This document shows positions 15,426 to 24,813 of a stretch of DNA of 33,780 nt, piece after piece. Each line of letters begins with the position of its first letter. Position 1 is the stretch's first letter. Source of the DNA: an uncultured Gammaproteobacteria bacterium (lineage in GTDB: Bacteria; Pseudomonadota; Gammaproteobacteria; Arenicellales; JAANXG01); the NCBI GenBank assembly GCA_947258975.1, contig CAMYKK010000039.1, positions 1-33,780 on the forward strand. The letters run 5' to 3'. The notes beneath the pieces were generated by a model. That model had not been told where the DNA came from, searched no databases, and saw nothing but the letters and a program-made list of their open reading frames with translations. Both the position numbers and the translations under genes were made by a program.

Positions 15426-17326
15426 GTGAAGTACCGAAAGGAAATCGACGGCCTTCGTGCCTTAGCTGTTGTACCAGTAATATTTTTTCATGCTGGCTTT
15501 AAACCGTTCAGTGGCGGTTTTGTTGGTGTCGATGTGTTTTTCGTCATCAGCGGCTATCTGATTACATCGATCATCCTCACAGAGAAACAACAAGGCAACT
15601 TCACACTTATCGGATTCTATGAGCGCCGAGTGCGCCGCATATTACCCGCCTTATTTTTTGTAATGCTCGTATGTCTGCCGTTTGCCTGGCTGTGGATGAT
15701 GCCCGGCGATATGCAACGTTTTTCTCAGAGTGTCGCTGCCGTGTCCGTCTTTGCCTCGAATATCCTGTTCTGGAGACAGAGCGGTTATTTCGATACCGCG
15801 AACGAACTCAAGCCTCTGTTACATACCTGGAGTCTGGCGGTCGAGGAACAATTCTACGTGCTGTTCCCGCTGTTTCTTTTGATTACATGGCGTCTGGGAA
15901 AACGCTGGACAATCGTAACACTCGCGTTGATCGCGGTAATAAGCGTGTCGTTAGCGCATTGGGGCTCTATACATAAGCCGGCGGCGGCGTTTTACCTGCT
16001 CCCGACCCGAGGATTTGAATTGACGCTGGGTGCGCTGGTTGCTTTCTATGCGAACGACAAACAGTCGACTCCGGCGACCCAGTCAATCAGCGAATTGAGC
16101 GCTTTTATCGGTTTAGGTTTAGTTGGATACGCGATCTTAACGTTCGATGACAGCACCCCATTCCCGAGTCTATACGCGCTGGTACCGACACTTGGCGTAG
16201 TGCTGCTGATTCTGTTTGCGACACCGCAGACGTTTGTAGGGAAACTATTGAGTTACAGGTGGTTGGTGGTAATGGGCCTGATCAGCTACAGCGCGTACCT
16301 GTGGCACCAACCGATGTTCGCTCTGGCCAGGTACCGCACTTTCGACCAAGCAAATGGGCCGCTGCTGTTGTTCCTGTCGGTCCTGGCGGTTTTTTTGCAT
16401 ACCTGAGTTGGCGCTATGTGGAACAGCCGTTCAGGAATAGACAGACCTTTAAGGCAAAGACGGTATTCACCCTTGGACTCATTATGAGCATGAGCTTCTT
16501 TTTTCTGGGTGCTTATGGTCACTACAACGGCGGATTTATCGGGCGGTTCGATCCCGAGATCGTGCAACTCCTCTCGCAAAATGCAAGGTCTTCCTCTCTG
16601 ACCCTGTATCGCATGCGCGAATGTTTCCTGGTTCTGGATGGATCGCAGAATTACAAAGATTTCTCTGCAGAATGCAAAGAGGCCCTTAACGATGATACCG
16701 CCAGTTTAATATGGGGCGATTCACATGCCGCAGCGCTGTCAGTGGGATTGCGTTCCACTATGTCCAACGTGGCCCAATATACCGCCAGTGGATGTCCGCC
16801 TTTAGTGGGATTTGTTATCACGGAAGACCTGGTTTGCAAGAACGTTAATGATTTTGTGATGCAGGAAGTTCGGCGCATGCAACCGAAACAAATTTTCGTC
16901 CATGCAAATTGGAGCAAGTATGACCAGATCGATCGTCCTAGTTATATCAAGGAGACCATTGCCGCCATTCAAAAAATTGCGCCATCATCGAGAATTTTTG
17001 TTGTAGGGAGTGTTCCTCAGTGGAGACCAAACTTGCAGGCGGCTATCCGGTCAAGATTGATGTCCGACCGGGCGAACATCGTTGATTACCTTCCGGTACC
17101 GCGCCTTGAAGGTTTAAGGCATATCGACGAGGTCCTGAGAGAGGCTGCCGATTCCAACGGCGCGCGATTTTTGTCCGCCATTGACAGCCTGTGTAAGGAA
17201 AACGCATGTAAGACCATCGCCGAACTCGACGGTAAACGCGACCTGACCACTTGGGACTATTCGCATCTGACCAAGGCCGGGAGCATTTTTCTGTCGAAGA
17301 GACTGTTGACACAAATCGCGCATTAA
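15426..17326 (+). pseudogene. OafA/YrhL-type acyltransferase with C-terminal SGNH domain, split at a T7 run
   Basis: The first part (GTG at 15426 to TGA at 16404-16406) is an acyltransferase-3 membrane protein: YRKEIDGLRALAVVPVIFFHAGF with the conserved His, FFVISGYLIT, FYERRVRRILPALF and LKPLLHTWSLAVEEQFY. The second part, in another frame, carries on as AYLSWRYVEQPFRNRQ, a last membrane helix and a periplasmic SGNH hydrolase-like domain with LIWGDSHAAALSVGL and the C-terminal DYSHLTKAG (Asp and His of the triad). The switch falls at seven T's (16389-16396 region). One more T would give a single ~633-residue protein, the normal size of such O-acetyltransferases of LPS, EPS or peptidoglycan. 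It is either a real frameshift, a phase-variable tract or a sequencing error. Confidence 0.85.
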
Positions 17327-17593
17327 GCCTGACCGGCAACGGTAAGGAGGCAAGATCGACCAACACGCTCACGGACATTCAACTCCAACGGCGTGGTGAA
17401 GCGCCCTGTGCCGCTACGCTTCTGTTATGTGAATTTGGTCCGCCCGCGCACCGGCGCCAGCTCCTCTCTCCTAGATGCAAATATCCAGACCGGGTTCGAC
17501 CTTGGAAAAGGGGCCTTGAAAAAGGGGGCGGTACCCACTCCTCTCCGATAAACGCAATTTTAAGAAAGGCTTGGTAAGTTCCTGCTTGTTGGG

Positions 17594-17614
17594 GAAAAGG
17601 GGTCAGCACCCTTT
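17594..17614 (+). repeat. REP-like palindrome, copy 1
   Basis: Sequence GAAAAGGGGTCAGCACCC followed by TTT. The AAAGGG and CCCTTT arms can pair, giving a small hairpin. Identical to 17832-17852. Confidence 0.6.
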
Positions 17615-17831
17615 AGCGTAAAGGGAAAAGGGGGCACCCATAAGCCGTCTCCGGTCAAGGGGGCGAACAAAAAACTGAGCATTCGTCCATTGAGTTCCAT
17701 GACAACGTTTGGAGTCTGCGCCCGCGATCTTGGCATGGTAGCTACTTTGCCGTTGGCAATGAGCTTCAGTCACCCATCTGGATCAAGGCCTGGAACGCGG
17801 ATAACAAGAAAAGGAGCTACGGTCAAATTTC

Positions 17832-17852
17832 GAAAAGGGGTCAGCACCCTTT
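17832..17852 (+). repeat. REP-like palindrome, copy 2
   Basis: Exact 21-bp copy of 17594-17614 in the same orientation, 54 bp before the RAYT start codon. A related partial sequence (GAAAAAGGTGACCCC) is at the IS21/LON boundary near 13909-13923. Confidence 0.6.
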
Positions 17853-17905
17853 GCGAGTGTGATCGGTTAGCATTGTTATGAGTAACAAAGAACAAGGAGG
17901 TTCCA

Positions 17906-18298
17906 ATGCCACGCAAGCCGCGGTTTTACTTACCCAACATTCCGGCACATATCAGTCAACGCGGTAACAATCGTCAAGCGGTCTTCTTTTGCGACGACGA
18001 TTACGCAGCGTATCTGGCCTGTCTCGACGCAGGAGCCAAGGCACACGGGTGTGTTCTTCATGCGTATGTGCTGATAACCAACCATGTACATCTTTTGGCG
18101 ACGCCCGTCTCGCGGCTGGCCGTCAGCCGGATGGTTCAGTATCTGGGTCGTCACTACGTGACGTACACCAATCATCAGTATCGCCGCAGTGGTACGCTGT
18201 GGGAAGGCCGGCACAAGGGCAACATTGTGGCGCAGGATGAGTACCTGAAGCCATCAATGGGGGCAGGTCTTTCATTACCACATTGGGCAAAAATATGA
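17906..18298 (+). pseudogene. REP-associated tyrosine transposase (RAYT, Y1/HUH), C-terminally truncated
   Basis: A 130-residue protein beginning MPRKPRFYLPNIPAHISQRGNNRQAVF, with the HUH metal motif in ITNHVHLLATP and the conserved YRRSGTLWEGRHKGNIV. It follows an excellent Shine-Dalgarno (AAGGAGG). Full-length RAYTs are usually about 200-240 residues and continue with a conserved YIELNPVRA-type block. Here the sequence departs after DEYLKPS and ends in an unrelated tail, so it is probably inactive. RAYTs bind and mobilise REP palindromes; the GGGGTCAG-type palindromes at 17594, 17832 and 19397 are likely its partners. Confidence 0.82.
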
Positions 18299-18426
18299 AT
18301 GATGAGTATTTTGGTTTCGACAAAAAACACCGTCGTTGCGACCGAGGCTCAGTGGCGGTGAGATTGAAACGCAGTCAAGTTATCCGCCTTTGTGCTATCG
18401 TAGGACCTGGTTAAGGTACTGTCGCT

Positions 18427-19362
18427 GTGTTTGCGTGTTGCAATTCAAGACTTGACTCCATCGCCGCCGTGCTAATAGCCGCCGCGGCATTAATCACCAT
18501 GCCCGGGCATGCATCGGACTTGACGCACAGTCGGCAGGTCATCTTTCGCGACACCCTGGCAAACGGCCACCCTTGTGTTTTTTGCCCAGAGCTGGCGCTA
18601 ATTCAAGGCGGCCGGTTCTTCATGGGCTCTTTACCCGGCGAAGGTCATAACGACGAGCATGGGCCCAACGATCTTCCATTCGGCGTGAAGATTGGAGATC
18701 ATCTGGCGGTCAGCGTGTATAACATCACGCGGCGCGAATATTCCGCTTTCGCCTCCGCTGCCGGGCGCGTAACCCAGCGTTGTGCCGGACTGATCGATGG
18801 CGTGTTTAAGCACGATCTCGAATTGAGTTGGCGCAATCCGGGATTCGCGTAATTGGACGATCATCCTGTCGTGTGCGTGACTTGGGATGACGCGAATGCC
18901 TATGCGCGCTGGTTGTCGCGGCTGACAGGGAAAAGATACCGCCTGTTGACGGAGGCGGAATGGGAATATGTCGCTCGTGCCGGCACGACTACTCGTTACT
19001 GGTGGGGGGAGCATATGTTGTTCGACCGGGTAAACTGCCTCAATAAATGCGATAACAGGTATCTGTACACGGCACCGGTAGATGCCTTTCGCGGTAACCC
19101 GTTCGGGTTGTTCAATCTGCTGGGGAATGTCTGGGAATGGGTGGAAGATTGCTATCAAGCGGATGCATATAAGACGCATCCCAAGATCTACCCGCGATCC
19201 GTGTCCGGCCAGCAAGCATGCAAGCGGGTCATCCGCGGCGGCTCCTGGCAGGACAACCCATGGAGCCTGCGGGCGGCCAACCGGGAGGGATGGAAGGCGG
19301 CCACTCCGCTCAATGATATCGGTTTCCGGGTCGCACGCATCGCGCCTGACATACCGATCTAG
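18427..19362 (+). pseudogene. SUMF1/formylglycine-generating-enzyme-like secreted protein with in-frame ochre codon
   Basis: The N-terminal half (GTG 18427) has a signal peptide-like start (IAAVLIAAAALITMPGHAS) and LALIQGGRFFMGSLPGEGHNDEHGP, the usual opening of a SUMF1 (FGE-sulfatase) domain. It stops at TAA 18850-18852. The same frame continues directly with LDDHPVVCVTWDDANAYARWLS, RLLTEAEWEYVARAG, NLLGNVWEWVEDCY and RVIRGGSWQDNPWSLRAANR ... DIGFRVAR, which complete the domain. A CAA-to-TAA change explains the stop. The intact protein would be about 311 residues and exported. The domain occurs in formylglycine-generating enzymes and in unrelated accessory proteins; substrate unknown. Confidence 0.85.
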
Positions 19363-19396
19363 CCTGAATCATGGCGAAGGACTCGGACGCTTGAAT

Positions 19397-19421
19397 GGGG
19401 TCAGAATAATATTCTGACCCC
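19397..19421. repeat. Perfect 12-bp-arm palindrome (GGGGTCAG type)
   Basis: Arms GGGGTCAGAATA and TATTCTGACCCC around a single A. It lies 35 bp after the SUMF1 stop. It shares GGGGTCAG with the repeats before the RAYT, so it may be a REP-like element. It could also act as a factor-independent or attenuating hairpin. Confidence 0.65.
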
Positions 19422-19617
19422 AGTTTGACTCCATTTTCATACGCTTAGTTGGCGCAAAAATTGATGTAAAGACATTATGCATCCGGACAATATGAAACGA
19501 TAATATATAGATACGGCGCCCGGGCTAGAAATACTTGCATCTGAAGAATGCATGGCCCTTGATATTGCTCGCTTCAGTTGAACCGAAACTATCACACAAA
19601 TCTATGGAGAGGCTGGT

Positions 19618-20082
19618 ATGAAAAAAATCTTAGTGGCGGTAGACGGCACCAAAGGTTCAATAAAAGCTGCGGAGATCCTCGCCGAATGGGCTGCCATGAT
19701 CCAACCGGAAACGATCATACTACTCCATATAGAACAAATGCTGGGGCGATCGTTGATCGGCGAGAGTCTGGAAAGCGACATGGATTTGGAAGAAATACGC
19801 ACCGCCTTGGAGGGCACTGACTTCAAGGAAAAACTGGACAAGCGGGCCGGTAACATTCTTGCCTACCACACGCATATTCTAGTGAGCGCGGGCTTTTCAA
19901 ATATCAAACCAATGATTAAACAGGGACATGCGGCCGAGGAAATACTCGCAACGGCCAAGGAAGAAAACGTTGACCTGATCGTCGTGGGTTCTCGCGGGAA
20001 ACGTCGCCACGACTTCTTGATCGGCAGCGTCAGCCGGGAGGTCGCTAACAGTGCGACGGTACCGGTTCTGTTAGTCCACTAG
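19618..20082 (+). CDS. Universal stress protein, UspA family
   Basis: A 154-residue protein with the standard single-domain Usp fold: KKILVAVDGTKGSIKAAEILAEWA at the N-terminus, IILLHIEQM, and the C-terminal VDLIVVGSRGKRRHDFLIGSVSREVANSATVPVLLVH. The ATP-binding consensus G-2x-G-9x-G(S/T) is nearly met but has eight residues instead of nine between the second and third glycine. Whether it binds ATP is therefore uncertain. The Shine-Dalgarno GGAGAGG precedes the ATG. It stands alone, with palindromes on both sides, and is intact unlike its left-hand neighbours. The role is cytoplasmic stress survival; no partner is suggested by position. Confidence 0.93.
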   Translation: MKKILVAVDGTKGSIKAAEILAEWAAMIQPETIILLHIEQMLGRSLIGESLESDMDLEEIRTALEGTDFKEKLDKRAGNILAYHTHILVSAGFSNIKPMIKQGHAAEEILATAKEENVDLIVVGSRGKRRHDFLIGSVSREVANSATVPVLLVH

Positions 20083-20114
20083 TCGCTAGTCCTAGCACGG
20101 ATTCAACGATGATT

Positions 20115-20151
20115 GGGGTCGGAGTGCATTTTTTTAATGCACTCCGATCCC
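20115..20151. terminator. Long hairpin after the universal stress gene
   Basis: Arms GGGGTCGGAGTGCATT (20115-20130) and AATGCACTCCGATCCC (20136-20151) pair over 16 positions with one G-T, with a TTTTT loop. It starts 32 bp after the Usp stop. It lacks a clear T-tract after the stem, so it may be a REP-like palindrome that also stops transcription. Confidence 0.55.
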
Positions 20152-20399
20152 ATTACTGCGCAACCCGAATAGACCCCGTTATCCGTGATTGAACGCCTCG
20201 CGAGGCGCGACACGTGACCAAGCAGTACGCTTTGCACGGGGAGTCCGGACCGCGCAACCTCCCGTGAGCGAGCCCCTTGAGTCGGCGCACGAGAAGATAG
20301 ATGATCGTGTAACCGGCTTTTATGGCGATAACTGGCCGGTGGTTTGCAGCGAATTTCATCCCGTGCCGGCTTTCGAAAATTGAGGTCATTGCCCTTTCA

Positions 20400-21470
20400 A
20401 TGATGACGCGATCGTTACATTCTCGGATCAGACAGTTCAAGCAATTTCTGTGGCGGTTTATGCTGGACCACAAGCAATCAAACGCCCTCGAGCTCGAACG
20501 ACCAGCAAAGATCCTCTTTGATCAGAAAGAGGACCTCATTGGGGACATGTTGGTCAATACCGTTGCCTTCCGGGCGATAAAAAATGCCTATCCGCGATGG
20601 ACCATTCATGTCCTGGCCGGTGCGGCCAATCGCGAGGTCGTTTCCAGCAATCCTGATATTGACAAGATCATCCCGTTTGCCGGGTTGTGGCGGACAATCA
20701 AGAGTTTGCGGCATGAGCACTATGACATCTATTACTTTCACAAGAACAGATTGACACTGCAGGATTTTATTCTTTTGAAATATGCTGGTGCCAAGGTCAA
20801 CATCGGACGCGATAAGGCCGACTTCAAGCTCTTCGACTACTCGATCGTTGCGCCCAGCGAAACTGAAGTCGAAAGATTCGCACGTTTGCTCGAACTGTTG
20901 GGCGTCAATGAGATTGACCGCAGTTACCAATTCCACCTTACCCCGGAAGAGCTGTCGCGGGGCGCGTCACACATCGCCACCCTGTCCGGGAGGCCGGTCA
21001 TAGCATTCAATCGCTACGGAAACCATCGCGGGAAATTGTTCAGCCGCTCCCGAGCAGTTCAACTCATCCGCGAGATCAATCGTGTGTACAAGGGAGCGGC
21101 GATTGTTTTGCTATGTTCCCCGGCAACGAGACACGAGACCATCGGTATGCAAGGCGAGTTGGCATTGGATAATGTCCTTGCCGCCGCATGGATCCGGACT
21201 ATCAGAGATTCCGCGGCGATTCTGCGTCACGTCGATCTAGTCGTGACACCGGACACATCGATCGTTCACATTGCGTGTGCTTTTCATAAACCGCAGATAT
21301 GCGTGTACCGGGACCAAACCGAGTTGCAGCTCTGGAGACCCATGTCAGGCCAAGCGATCATACTATTGCCCCGCTCACCGAGCCGCCAAGTGGATGACTT
21401 GGACTTGACGGAATTCGCCCGGGCTCTGGAGAAAGCAAGGGCATGGGTGTCCTTTCAACCAACGGAATAA
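20400..21470 (+). CDS. Glycosyltransferase family 9 (heptosyltransferase-like) protein
   Basis: A 356-residue protein; the ATG at 20400 (MMTRSLHSRIRQF) is preferred to an upstream ATG that adds an unrelated N-terminus, but no good Shine-Dalgarno is visible. It has the GT-B pattern of heptosyltransferases: AKILFDQKEDLIGDMLVNTVAFRAIKNAYPRWTIHVLAG (a variant of the family's opening loop), a linker, then GRPVIAFNRYGNHRGKLFSRS and the donor-site DLVVTPDTSIVHIACAFHKPQICVY. In GT9 enzymes ADP-heptose is transferred to LPS core. The basic loops here differ from WaaC/WaaF, so the exact acceptor is unknown. It points rightward, convergent with the next GT9 gene. Confidence 0.8.
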   Translation: MMTRSLHSRIRQFKQFLWRFMLDHKQSNALELERPAKILFDQKEDLIGDMLVNTVAFRAIKNAYPRWTIHVLAGAANREVVSSNPDIDKIIPFAGLWRTIKSLRHEHYDIYYFHKNRLTLQDFILLKYAGAKVNIGRDKADFKLFDYSIVAPSETEVERFARLLELLGVNEIDRSYQFHLTPEELSRGASHIATLSGRPVIAFNRYGNHRGKLFSRSRAVQLIREINRVYKGAAIVLLCSPATRHETIGMQGELALDNVLAAAWIRTIRDSAAILRHVDLVVTPDTSIVHIACAFHKPQICVYRDQTELQLWRPMSGQAIILLPRSPSRQVDDLDLTEFARALEKARAWVSFQPTE

Positions 21471-21560
21471 TAGATCTCGCGCAAATTGCAGGCTCGTGAT
21501 CTCATTCAAGAAGGCGGGCAAGGATGTTCAAGCAAATCAAACGGCGCAGACGAGTAAAAA

Positions 21561-22613
21561 CTAATTTACAACGAAATCCTGCAGCATGGGCTGCAGTTTG
21601 CTAATCACCAACTCTGGCGTGATCTTTCTGTAGTAACGGTGTCCATGACTGCGAAATTCTTGTGCGCGCTCGTACCAGGTCTGCTCGTCAATATCCAGCG
21701 CGTCGCACATATCCACGCCGCGGTGCCGGTTACCCATGTGCGGAATCCAGGCGAACTTCCCGGTGAACGGCGAAAAGATGGTGAATGTAGGTATCCCGAC
21801 GGCTTCGGCAACATGTCGCGGCCCGCTGTCGTTGCCAATAAACAGGACGCAATTCTTTGCCAAGGCCGCCAGTTCGCGTAGATCAGCGGTCTCGATGGTC
21901 GCAAAGACACGATCCTGAGATTGGGCCCGCTCTGCCAAACGCTGAACGCCGTCGCGTTCACCGGGCCCCCATATCAAAACAGCCTGCGCATCAAACCGGC
22001 TCACGCAATAATCGAGCAGTGATACAAAGTAGTCTTCCGGCCACGTTTTTGAATCAAGGCGGCTGATGGGGGAAAACAACAAGATGGGTTTGCGCAAGTC
22101 AATGCCGGTGGCGGTCATGCGTTTACGCATCGCGGACACCTCGCCAGGGGTCAGCACGACATCGAAGTTTCGATCTATCTCCACAGGAAACGGCATGCCC
22201 TTCAGAATGGCCAGTTTCGCGTCGAGACTGCCGCTCTTTTCCGGGTGCGGCACCTGAACGTTGTACAAACGCGAGCGCCATTTGCCCTTATCGAAGCCGA
22301 TTTGCCATTTGGCGCCCGAAAGGCGCGTCGTCAATACTGTCACCGGGACGGTCATTAGATCGATGATCATGTCATACCGCGCTCGTCTGATAGCAAGCAT
22401 CTTTTTGAAATATTTCCATCTGCGGCGCCGCTCTTCCGGCGTGATCACCAGCACGTTGTCAATCGCCGGATGGTGGTGGAAAAGCACGGCGATGTGCTCG
22501 TAGAGCAGATAATCAACCTGCGCATCGGGAAAAGTCTTTTTCAGGCTCTTGCAAACAGGAAGAGAAATTAAGGCGTCTCCGATCTGCTTTAATCTGATTA
22601 CGAGAATTTTCAT
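21561..22613 (-). CDS. Lipopolysaccharide heptosyltransferase, GT9 family
   Basis: A 350-residue protein with a textbook start MKILVIRLKQIGDALISLPVCKSLKKTFPDAQVDYLLYE. The C-terminal half has ILLFSPISRLDSKTWPEDYFVSLLDY and the donor-site LFIGNDSGPRHVAEAVGIPTFTIFSPF. Family members transfer L-glycero-D-manno-heptose from ADP-heptose to lipid A-Kdo or the growing LPS core at the inner face of the membrane. It is convergent with the upstream GT9 gene (90-bp gap) and just downstream, in the same direction, of the two-component pair. A core-LPS role is likely; the specific linkage is not. Confidence 0.9.
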   Translation of the reverse strand: MKILVIRLKQIGDALISLPVCKSLKKTFPDAQVDYLLYEHIAVLFHHHPAIDNVLVITPEERRRRWKYFKKMLAIRRARYDMIIDLMTVPVTVLTTRLSGAKWQIGFDKGKWRSRLYNVQVPHPEKSGSLDAKLAILKGMPFPVEIDRNFDVVLTPGEVSAMRKRMTATGIDLRKPILLFSPISRLDSKTWPEDYFVSLLDYCVSRFDAQAVLIWGPGERDGVQRLAERAQSQDRVFATIETADLRELAALAKNCVLFIGNDSGPRHVAEAVGIPTFTIFSPFTGKFAWIPHMGNRHRGVDMCDALDIDEQTWYERAQEFRSHGHRYYRKITPELVISKLQPMLQDFVVN

Positions 22614-22668
22614 TTATGAGCACACATCCACCAGGTGTGACCGCTTGCACGGCTTTGCAATAAGCGAC

Positions 22669-24135
22669 TCAGACGGGCCGCAACTCGGAAAGCAAGATCG
22701 TGAAGCGCCGGCTCTTATCCAATACCGAGCTGATCTTGATACTTAAGTGATCCGCCAAGGCCTTTACCAGCGACAAGCCGAGGCCGGCGTGACGCCCGCC
22801 GGTGCGGGCCTCGTCTTTACGCCAGAAGCGCTCGAACATCAGCGGCAGATCCTTCTCGGCAAGGTCAACGGTCGGATTTGACACCGCAAGCCGCGCGCCG
22901 CCCCTACCCTCTGCCGCTTCCACGACAATCGCCGAATGGTCCGGGCTGTACGACACGGCGTTGGAAAAAAGATTCGTCAGGATGAGCGTCAGTTTGTCTT
23001 CATCGCTGCGCACCTTCAGATCGCCCCGGACCCGATTGTCCAGCCGCACTTGCTTGCCGTTCGCCTGGGAGGCCAGGCGTTTCCAGGTCTTTTCGATCAA
23101 CCGGGAAAGGTCAATTGGCGCCATCTCCACACGCTGCGTGCCCGCCTCCAGCTGACTGAGCATCATCAGGTTGGTGACAGTCCTCTCCATATCGTCGGCC
23201 AAGTGCACCAGCTCGCCAAAGAAATCCTTGACCATATCGCGGTCGGCGGGCCACTCCTGACCGACCTCCGCCAGGCTACGCAGTTCCGCAATCGGTGTGC
23301 GCAACTCATGGGCAACATTACCCGAAAATCGCTTTTCGCGTTGAAACGCCGCCTCCAGACGTTCAAACAGTTCATTGAGCTGCCTCGTAATCGGCGCCAA
23401 TTCGTCGCTGCCGGACGTGTCCGGCAGCCGTGTGTTCAGGTTGTCCACCTCCAAGTTGCGAACCTCATCGGCGATTTTGTTCAGCGGCTTCAGGCCGCGG
23501 TCAACGGACAGTCGCACGAGCAGTGCCGCGGCTCCCATCAGCGCTATAAAAGTCGCCGCCAGCGTGGTGCGCACGATCAAGATCAAATGGTCGCGGTCTT
23601 CCGTCCCGCGCGCGACGGCAATGTCCGCGCGGATCTCGGAGGCCGGCACCCCGGCGTCACCATCTGGCTGGCTCCCCGGATGCTCCCGCTCGCGCGCATC
23701 CTTGCCATCTTCATCCGCGCCGTCTTGGTACGGGACAAAACGGACCGCGACCAGTCTGCCGGCACGGCCATCGGGCAGTGTCAGATCGGTGAATCTAGGT
23801 GTCCCCAGGGGTGGGCCGGATCGCGGCAAGTCCGCCTCGCCCAGGGAATCGGAGCGCTCGATTAGCGTGCCGTCCGCCAGCCACAACTGGAAATACTCCG
23901 GACGTTCGTCCACCGCGAACTCCGGCATGAACCGGTCGACAAAATCGAATTCGACTTCGCCTTCATCCTGCTCGCTCAGGGTCACCAGGCTCATCGCCTT
24001 GGAAAGCAAATTGCGGTCAAACTCTGTCTTCAGCTGCCCGCGCAGCAGATAATCGATGGTAATGCCGGCAATAATCATCAGCACGGCCATCCCGGCAATG
24101 ATGAACGTTGTCAGCCTGTTTCGGATTGAACTCAT
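22669..24135 (-). CDS. Membrane sensor histidine kinase (QseC/PmrB-like)
   Basis: A 488-residue kinase. Membrane segment 1 is at ~10-30, a periplasmic region ~35-185 follows, with a low-complexity acidic stretch (QDGADEDGKDAREREHPG), and the second segment is at ~187-208. A HAMP region leads to HisKA with NVAHELRTPIAELRSLAE (phospho-His near residue 276) and an HATPase domain with NLFSNAVSYSPDHSAIVVE (N box) and HAGLGLSLVKALADHL (G box). Twelve base pairs separate it from the response regulator gene upstream. The stimulus is unknown; the neighbouring LPS gene and porin suggest envelope control. Confidence 0.92.
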   Translation of the reverse strand: MSSIRNRLTTFIIAGMAVLMIIAGITIDYLLRGQLKTEFDRNLLSKAMSLVTLSEQDEGEVEFDFVDRFMPEFAVDERPEYFQLWLADGTLIERSDSLGEADLPRSGPPLGTPRFTDLTLPDGRAGRLVAVRFVPYQDGADEDGKDAREREHPGSQPDGDAGVPASEIRADIAVARGTEDRDHLILIVRTTLAATFIALMGAAALLVRLSVDRGLKPLNKIADEVRNLEVDNLNTRLPDTSGSDELAPITRQLNELFERLEAAFQREKRFSGNVAHELRTPIAELRSLAEVGQEWPADRDMVKDFFGELVHLADDMERTVTNLMMLSQLEAGTQRVEMAPIDLSRLIEKTWKRLASQANGKQVRLDNRVRGDLKVRSDEDKLTLILTNLFSNAVSYSPDHSAIVVEAAEGRGGARLAVSNPTVDLAEKDLPLMFERFWRKDEARTGGRHAGLGLSLVKALADHLSIKISSVLDKSRRFTILLSELRPV

Positions 24136-24147
24136 GAAGTTGCACTA

Positions 24148-24813
24148 TCAGTCGATATAATATCCGAATCCACGTTTCGTCTTGATGACTGTGTCTGGAT
24201 TCACGGCGCTGATCTTTTTGCGCACATTACTCACCAACACCTCGATGACATTACTCACTGCCTGCGATTGCGCATCAGCAAGCCTATCTTGCAGTTGCGA
24301 TTTCGAAACCACGTTGCCGCGTCTTAGCGCGAGATATTGCAGTAGATTGTATTCGGCTGGCGTCAAGGACAGGGGGCATCCATTGACCCTGGCCTGACGT
24401 TTAGATGTGTCAATAACCAACTCACCGATTTCGATGCCCGGTTTTTTAACTTCGTACCGGCGCCGTATCAGGGATTTGATGCGCGCCAACAATTCCTCGA
24501 ATGCGAACGGCTTCACCAGGTAATCGTCGGCACCCAGCTCCAAGCCGTTTACCCGATCCATTACTTGGTCTTTCGCGGAAAGAATCAGCACCGGGGTGAG
24601 ACTTCGCCGGCGACGCAGGTTCTTGAGTAATGTAAGTCCGTCTATTCCTGGCAGCATAATGTCCAGCACGATCACATCGTACTCAGTGGCATTCGCGAAT
24701 TTCAGGCCCTCGATGCCATCTCCAACGAGATCCACAACGAAACCCGAACGGCGCAAACCTTCCCCAAGCGCCCGCCGTAACCGGTCGGAATCTTCCACTA
24801 CAAGTATCTTCAT
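24148..24813 (-). CDS. OmpR/PhoB-family response regulator
   Basis: A 221-residue protein. The receiver domain has the acidic pocket VVEDSD, phospho-acceptor Asp51 in VIVLDIMLPGIDG and the conserved LVKPFAFEELLARIK. The C-terminal winged helix has LTPAEYNLLQYLALRRGNVVSKSQL and the RKKI...IKTKRGFGYYI wing. It is first in a leftward two-gene unit with the histidine kinase and is most like QseB/PmrA/CpxR-class regulators. It binds DNA as a dimer at target promoters, none of which I can identify. Confidence 0.93.
   Translation of the reverse strand: MKILVVEDSDRLRRALGEGLRRSGFVVDLVGDGIEGLKFANATEYDVIVLDIMLPGIDGLTLLKNLRRRRSLTPVLILSAKDQVMDRVNGLELGADDYLVKPFAFEELLARIKSLIRRRYEVKKPGIEIGELVIDTSKRQARVNGCPLSLTPAEYNLLQYLALRRGNVVSKSQLQDRLADAQSQAVSNVIEVLVSNVRKKISAVNPDTVIKTKRGFGYYID

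Larger units (their letters stand above)
17327..17905 (+). other. Intergenic stretch with RAYT-associated repeat debris
   Basis: I find no gene here. The second half holds several GGGG/CCCC-rich imperfect palindromes, including two exact copies of a 21-bp repeat (17594-17614 and 17832-17852), and variants near 17500-17530 and 17620-17640. These are probably REP-like sequences linked to the transposase that follows. The strong Shine-Dalgarno AAGGAGG lies just before 17906. Confidence 0.5.

Noticed and set aside
14736-18852. Stop-codon reassignment as the cause of the in-frame stops
   Set aside because: One broken gene has TAG and another TAA, others have frameshifts, and intact genes in the window end normally in TAG, TAA and TGA.
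22936-23865. A 309-residue plus-strand frame opposite the histidine kinase
   Set aside because: Complementary strand of a clear HisKA/HATPase gene; low-complexity and without domain signals.
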